From JAKPPT01 sp964630305 (GTDB taxonomy: Bacteria; Spirochaetota; Spirochaetia; Treponematales; UBA12059): a DNA stretch of 53,794 nt. Numbering within the stretch: position 1 is the first letter of the stretch; every line of letters begins with the position of its first letter. Positions 50,319 through 53,794 of the stretch are shown piece by piece. The translations under genes and the position numbers were made by a program. The notes beneath the pieces are model-generated. The model did not search any database. It saw only the letters and a program-made list of their open reading frames with translations, and was not told the DNA's origin. The stretch covers positions 1 to 53,794 of the forward strand of contig CAZVTR010000013.1 of the NCBI GenBank assembly GCA_964630305.1. The letters are read 5' to 3'.

Positions 50319-51890
50319 ATGAAGAGAATCTTTTCCAGTTTACTCCTTGTCGCACTCATTCTGTCACTCACAGTAAGCTGCGGCCAGGCTGGTAAAGGTG
50401 GTGAGTTCATTATCAATAATGGTACTGAACCGCAAACACTCGATCCCTCAAAGATTTCTGGCGTTCCCGAACACCGGATTTACATGGCTTTGTTTGAAGG
50501 TCTTGTAATCAATGATCCTAAAACATCACTAGCAGCACCTGGATTAGCAGAAAGCTGGACTGTTAGCAATGAAGGAACAACCATTACTTTCAAACTCAGA
50601 AAATCAGTCTGGTCAGATGGTACTCCTGTTACCGCTCAAACATTTGTAAAGAGCTGGCTCAGAACCCTTGCTCCAGAAACTGGTGCTGAATATGCATACA
50701 TGATCACTATGGTAGTGAAAGGTGCAGAAGATTATAACACTGGAAAAGCTGGTCCCGAAGCTGTTGCAATTAAAGCACTCGATGATTATACGCTCCAGGT
50801 TGATCTCGTCGGCCCAATGCCCTATGCAGTTGATATGATGGCACATTATGCTTATGCAGTGCTTCCGATGCATGTTATCGAAAAATTCGGCGAAAACTGG
50901 ATTAAACCCGAAAATATTGTAACCAACGGTCCGTTTAAGCTCGAAGAATGGAAACCCAAAGAATATCTTACCGTTGTTAAAAACCCCAAATACTGGGATG
51001 CTAAGAACGTAAAGCTTAATAAAATTAAGTTCCTGCCCATCGATGACAACAACACCGCATACAATATGTACAAGAACGGTGAAATGGACTGGAATACCGG
51101 TGTTCCGCTCGACATGATTGATGAAGCTCGCGTACGCCCCGATTACCAGGTAGCACCGCAAGTTGCAACCTATTACTATATTTTCAACATGACCCGGAAA
51201 CCGTTTACCGATGTCCGTGTCCGCAAAGCACTTGCTATGGCGCTCGACCGCCAGGAACTTGTTACTAAAGTAACCAAAGGCGGACAGATGCCAACCTATG
51301 CCATGGTCCCGCCCATGGAAGGCTACACCCCCGCTGCCGGCAACCCATTCAATGTAGCTGAAGCTCAAAAACTACTTGCTGAAGCTGGTTATCCGAACGG
51401 CAAGGGATTCCCCAAAGTTGTTCTGCTCTATAACACCAGCGAAGGTCACAAGAAAATTGCTGAATGGGCACAAGAGCAATGGAAAAAATACCTCAATATC
51501 GAGGTAGCACTCGTTAACCAGGAATGGAAGACCTTCCTCGACACACGCCAGAAATCACACGATTTCGATTTCTGCCGCGCTGGCTGGGTAGGAGATTACC
51601 TCGATCCGAACACCTTCCTTGATATGTTCCTCTCAACATCAGGTTTGAATGATGGTCTCTACAATAATCCTCAGTTTGATGAACTTGTCAGAAAAGCTGC
51701 TACAATGCCAGCCGGAACCGATCGTCTCAAAGTACTCCAGCAGGCAGAAGAGATTATGGTAACTCAGGATCAGCACGTTATCCCGCTCTACCACTATGTT
51801 AATATCGATCTTATCGATCTTTCAAAGTGGGGCGGCTGGTTCCCGAACCCGCTCGGAATCCACAACTGGAAGTTTATTTATAAAAAATAA
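50319..51890 (+). CDS. oppA: Oligopeptide-binding lipoprotein (OppA family), copy 1
   Basis: 523 residues. Lipobox LTVSC (Cys21). Family 5 extracellular solute-binding protein: NNGTEPQTLDPSKISGVPEHRIYMALFEGLV, then TVVKNPKYWDAKNVKLNKIKFLPIDDNNTAYNMY, and the C-terminal GIHNWKFIYKK. It captures peptides for an Opp-type importer; permease and ATPase genes are not in this window. Followed by its own terminator and by a close paralogue (about 80-85% identical by eye). GGAGG before the ATG. Confidence 0.93.
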   Translation: MKRIFSSLLLVALILSLTVSCGQAGKGGEFIINNGTEPQTLDPSKISGVPEHRIYMALFEGLVINDPKTSLAAPGLAESWTVSNEGTTITFKLRKSVWSDGTPVTAQTFVKSWLRTLAPETGAEYAYMITMVVKGAEDYNTGKAGPEAVAIKALDDYTLQVDLVGPMPYAVDMMAHYAYAVLPMHVIEKFGENWIKPENIVTNGPFKLEEWKPKEYLTVVKNPKYWDAKNVKLNKIKFLPIDDNNTAYNMYKNGEMDWNTGVPLDMIDEARVRPDYQVAPQVATYYYIFNMTRKPFTDVRVRKALAMALDRQELVTKVTKGGQMPTYAMVPPMEGYTPAAGNPFNVAEAQKLLAEAGYPNGKGFPKVVLLYNTSEGHKKIAEWAQEQWKKYLNIEVALVNQEWKTFLDTRQKSHDFDFCRAGWVGDYLDPNTFLDMFLSTSGLNDGLYNNPQFDELVRKAATMPAGTDRLKVLQQAEEIMVTQDQHVIPLYHYVNIDLIDLSKWGGWFPNPLGIHNWKFIYKK

Positions 51891-51920
51891 TTATTCCAGA
51901 TAAATATTTCGAATAACAAA

Positions 51921-51947
51921 GAGGGCAGGTTTTCCTGCCCTCTTTTT
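51921..51947 (+). terminator. Rho-independent terminator after oppA copy 1
   Basis: GAGGGCAGG (51921-51929) pairs with CCTGCCCTC (51934-51942), loop TTTT, then T5. Confidence 0.92.
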
Positions 51948-52011
51948 ATTTCGCTAAAAAAATTCTTGCATTTTTCTTCTTCCGATGTACAATAACAACT
52001 GGAGGTAGACA

Positions 52012-53574
52012 ATGAAGAAAATTATACTTATTTGTCTGGCTATCCTGCTTACAACACTCATTGTAGTTGGGCAGGGTAAAAAAAACGAATTCATCATAAA
52101 CAATGGTGCAGAGCCTCAGACTCTGGATCCATCGCTGGTCTCTGGTGTACCGGAACACAGAATCTACATGGCCCTGTTTGAAGGTCTAGTCATAAATGAC
52201 CCTAAAACATGCCTTGCTGCTCCTGGTGTCGCAGAAAAATGGACCGTAAGCCCTGATGGTACAAAAATCACGTTCAAACTCCGCAAAACCAAATGGTCAG
52301 ACGGTACTCCCATCACTGCACAAACTGTAGTAAAAAGCTGGCTCAGGACTCTCGCTCCAGAAACTGGTGCTGAATATGCTTATATGGTTACTATGGCTGT
52401 AAAAGGTGCAGAAGCTTATAATGCTGGTAAAGCAGGACCTGAAGCAGTTGGCATTAAAGCAGTGGATGATTACACATTTGAAGTTGAGCTTATCGGTCCG
52501 ATGCCCTATGCTGTTGATATGATGGCACATTATGCATTTGCAATCCTTCCTATGCATGTAATTGAGAAATATGGTCCAGATTGGATTAAACCTGATAAAA
52601 TCGTTGTTAACGGTCCATTTAAACTTAAAGAGTGGCGACCCAAAGAACGACTTGTTGTTATAAAAAATCCCACATACTGGGATGCAAAAAATGTAAAACT
52701 TGAATCAATTGTGTTCCTTCCTATTGATGATAATAACACAGCATATAATATGTTTAAAAATGGAGAGATAGACTGGAACACTGGCGTGCCACTCGATATG
52801 ATTGATGAAGCACGAGTTCGTGCTGACTATCAGGTAAATCCACAAGTTGCTACCTACTATTACATTTTTAATGTTACACGTAAGCCTTTTGACGATGTTC
52901 GTGTGCGAAAGGCACTCGCTATGGTGCTTGATCGCAATGAACTTGTTACTAAAGTAACTAAAGGTGGACAACAACCAACATTGGCAATGGTACCACCGAT
53001 GGCAGGATATACACCAGCTAAAGGAAATCCATTTAATGTACAAGCTGCACAAAAACTCCTTGCAGATGCAGGATTCCCCAATGGCCAAGGCTTCCCCAAA
53101 ATGGTATTGCTCTATAACACAAGCGAAGGTCATAAAAAAATAGCTGAATGGGCACAGGAACAATGGAAAAAATATCTTAACATTGAAGTTGCACTCGTTA
53201 ACCAGGAATGGAAAACCTTCCTCGATACACGACAAAACTCTCATGATTTCGATTTCTGCCGCGCGGGCTGGGTTGGCGATTACCTCGATCCTAATACATT
53301 CCTTGACATGTTCCTTTCTGATTCTGGCCTCAATGACGGACTCTTCAAAAATGCAAAATACGATGAGCTTGTAAGAAAAGCAGCTACCATGAAAGCAGGT
53401 CCGGATCGTATGAAAGTACTCCAGCAGGCAGAAGAAATCCTCGTAACACAGGAACAGGCCGTTATTCCGCTCTACCACTATGTCAACATCGATCTTATCG
53501 ATCTTAAAAAATGGGGCGGCTGGTATCCGAACCCGCTCGGCATCCATAACTGGAAGTTTATTTTTAGAAAATAA
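52012..53574 (+). CDS. oppA: Oligopeptide-binding protein (OppA family), copy 2, no lipobox
   Basis: 520 residues, paralogue of the gene just upstream, colinear over the whole length. The signal peptide ends LIVVGQGKK; the lipidation cysteine of copy 1 (VSCGQAG) is replaced, so this protein should be cleaved by signal peptidase I and be soluble in the periplasm. Codon choice is more AT-rich in the middle than copy 1, while the 3' ends are nearly identical in DNA. GGAGGT before the ATG. Own terminator, so expressed separately from copy 1. Confidence 0.9.
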   Translation: MKKIILICLAILLTTLIVVGQGKKNEFIINNGAEPQTLDPSLVSGVPEHRIYMALFEGLVINDPKTCLAAPGVAEKWTVSPDGTKITFKLRKTKWSDGTPITAQTVVKSWLRTLAPETGAEYAYMVTMAVKGAEAYNAGKAGPEAVGIKAVDDYTFEVELIGPMPYAVDMMAHYAFAILPMHVIEKYGPDWIKPDKIVVNGPFKLKEWRPKERLVVIKNPTYWDAKNVKLESIVFLPIDDNNTAYNMFKNGEIDWNTGVPLDMIDEARVRADYQVNPQVATYYYIFNVTRKPFDDVRVRKALAMVLDRNELVTKVTKGGQQPTLAMVPPMAGYTPAKGNPFNVQAAQKLLADAGFPNGQGFPKMVLLYNTSEGHKKIAEWAQEQWKKYLNIEVALVNQEWKTFLDTRQNSHDFDFCRAGWVGDYLDPNTFLDMFLSDSGLNDGLFKNAKYDELVRKAATMKAGPDRMKVLQQAEEILVTQEQAVIPLYHYVNIDLIDLKKWGGWYPNPLGIHNWKFIFRK

Positions 53575-53593
53575 CTAGTTACTACTTGAAAAA

Positions 53594-53623
53594 GGCTGCT
53601 CCTGTTGTTGAGCAGCCTTTTTT
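53594..53623 (+). terminator. Rho-independent terminator after oppA copy 2
   Basis: GGCTGCTC (53594-53601) pairs with GAGCAGCC (53610-53617), loop of 8, then T6; flanking A-run makes it partly bidirectional. Confidence 0.92.
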
Positions 53624-53770
53624 AATGTATACACCACAACATACTAAATGATGCAACATTTGTTTTAAAATCTTACTACTTGCTTTTTTATCAAAGAGAG
53701 AAGTCTTACTGGAAAATATAGTTTTATTAAATAAAATACAATTTGGTCGTTAAACACACATGGTACCCCC

Positions 53771-53790
53771 CTGGGCTTTAGGCAGCCCAG
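53771..53790. other. Short hairpin at window end
   Basis: CTGGGCT and AGCCCAG around TTAGGC. No T-run on either side; its role depends on sequence beyond the window. Confidence 0.35.
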
Positions 53791-53794
53791 AAAG

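Noticed and set aside
50613..51368. Long open frame of 251 codons on the minus strand inside oppA copy 1
   Set aside because: It is antisense to a clear OppA gene, has no ribosome site, and a similar antisense frame occurs in the paralogue (52705-53547); codon bias explains both.

Overview
The window looks like a chromosome piece from a Treponema-like spirochaete, probably a draft or metagenome assembly because it holds two runs of exactly 100 N. The main evidence is the gene order flgN-flgK-flgL-fliW-csrA, a PUR-domain protein of the Borrelia BpuR type, many lipoproteins with relaxed lipoboxes, outer-membrane beta-barrel-like proteins, and an ATP-type long phosphofructokinase with the PKTIDND motif. 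Base composition is moderately AT-rich. The species is an inference; no rRNA is present.

Layout. 0-9 kb: a partial D-2-hydroxyacid dehydrogenase, secreted TPR and repeat proteins, a P-loop/Asp23 fusion, a DUF1015 protein, a PAS-GGDEF diguanylate cyclase and a lipoprotein 5'-nucleotidase with a structured leader. 8.9-18.1 kb: a complete sugar (xylose-type) sensing and uptake locus, with a membrane-anchored sugar-binding sensor, LytS/YesM-type kinase, YesN-type regulator, a second lipoprotein binding protein, then XylF-XylG-XylH. 18.2-24.3 kb: a late flagellar operon (flgN, flgK, flgL, fliW, csrA) ending in a phosphohexomutase, with two assembly gaps. 24.4-29.7 kb: PUR-domain protein, radical SAM enzyme, 7TM-PAS-GGDEF cyclase, metallophosphoesterase lipoprotein and tRNA-Lys. 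29.8-35.3 kb: one leftward operon of bactofilin, TPR protein, MtaB-type tRNA methylthiotransferase and three envelope proteins. 35.4-43.2 kb: phosphofructokinase, TM2 protein, Zn-peptidase lipoprotein, tRNA-Cys with an unusual 70-bp tandem repeat of its 3' end, SpoU methyltransferase, beta-helix lipoprotein and glycosyltransferase. 49.2-53.6 kb: FliL-like and DUF6941 proteins and two tandem OppA paralogues.

The most interesting region is 43.2-49.03 kb. A leftward five-gene operon encodes a 76-residue peptide with 11 cysteines (three CxC motifs), a lipoprotein related to S41 proteases but without the usual catalytic lysine, a radical SAM/SPASM maturase, an HExxH metallopeptidase and an ABC exporter. 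This is the gene set of a ribosomally made, radical-SAM-modified peptide (RiPP), and I do not recognise the precursor family. Upstream of the precursor is a TTGACA box followed by a run of 13 C placed where a promoter spacer should be, so the operon may be phase variable. A near-perfect palindrome lies in the leader, and a perfect 14-bp hairpin separates the precursor from the downstream genes. The whole module sits between two diverged copies (about 91% identical) of the last 141 bases of the neighbouring glycosyltransferase gene, which points to insertion or exchange of the cluster at this spot.

Other signals: a 10-base word GGGACAGACC is strongly over-represented regardless of reading frame; several genes appear to have leaderless or near-leaderless promoters; and the second OppA has lost its lipidation cysteine.
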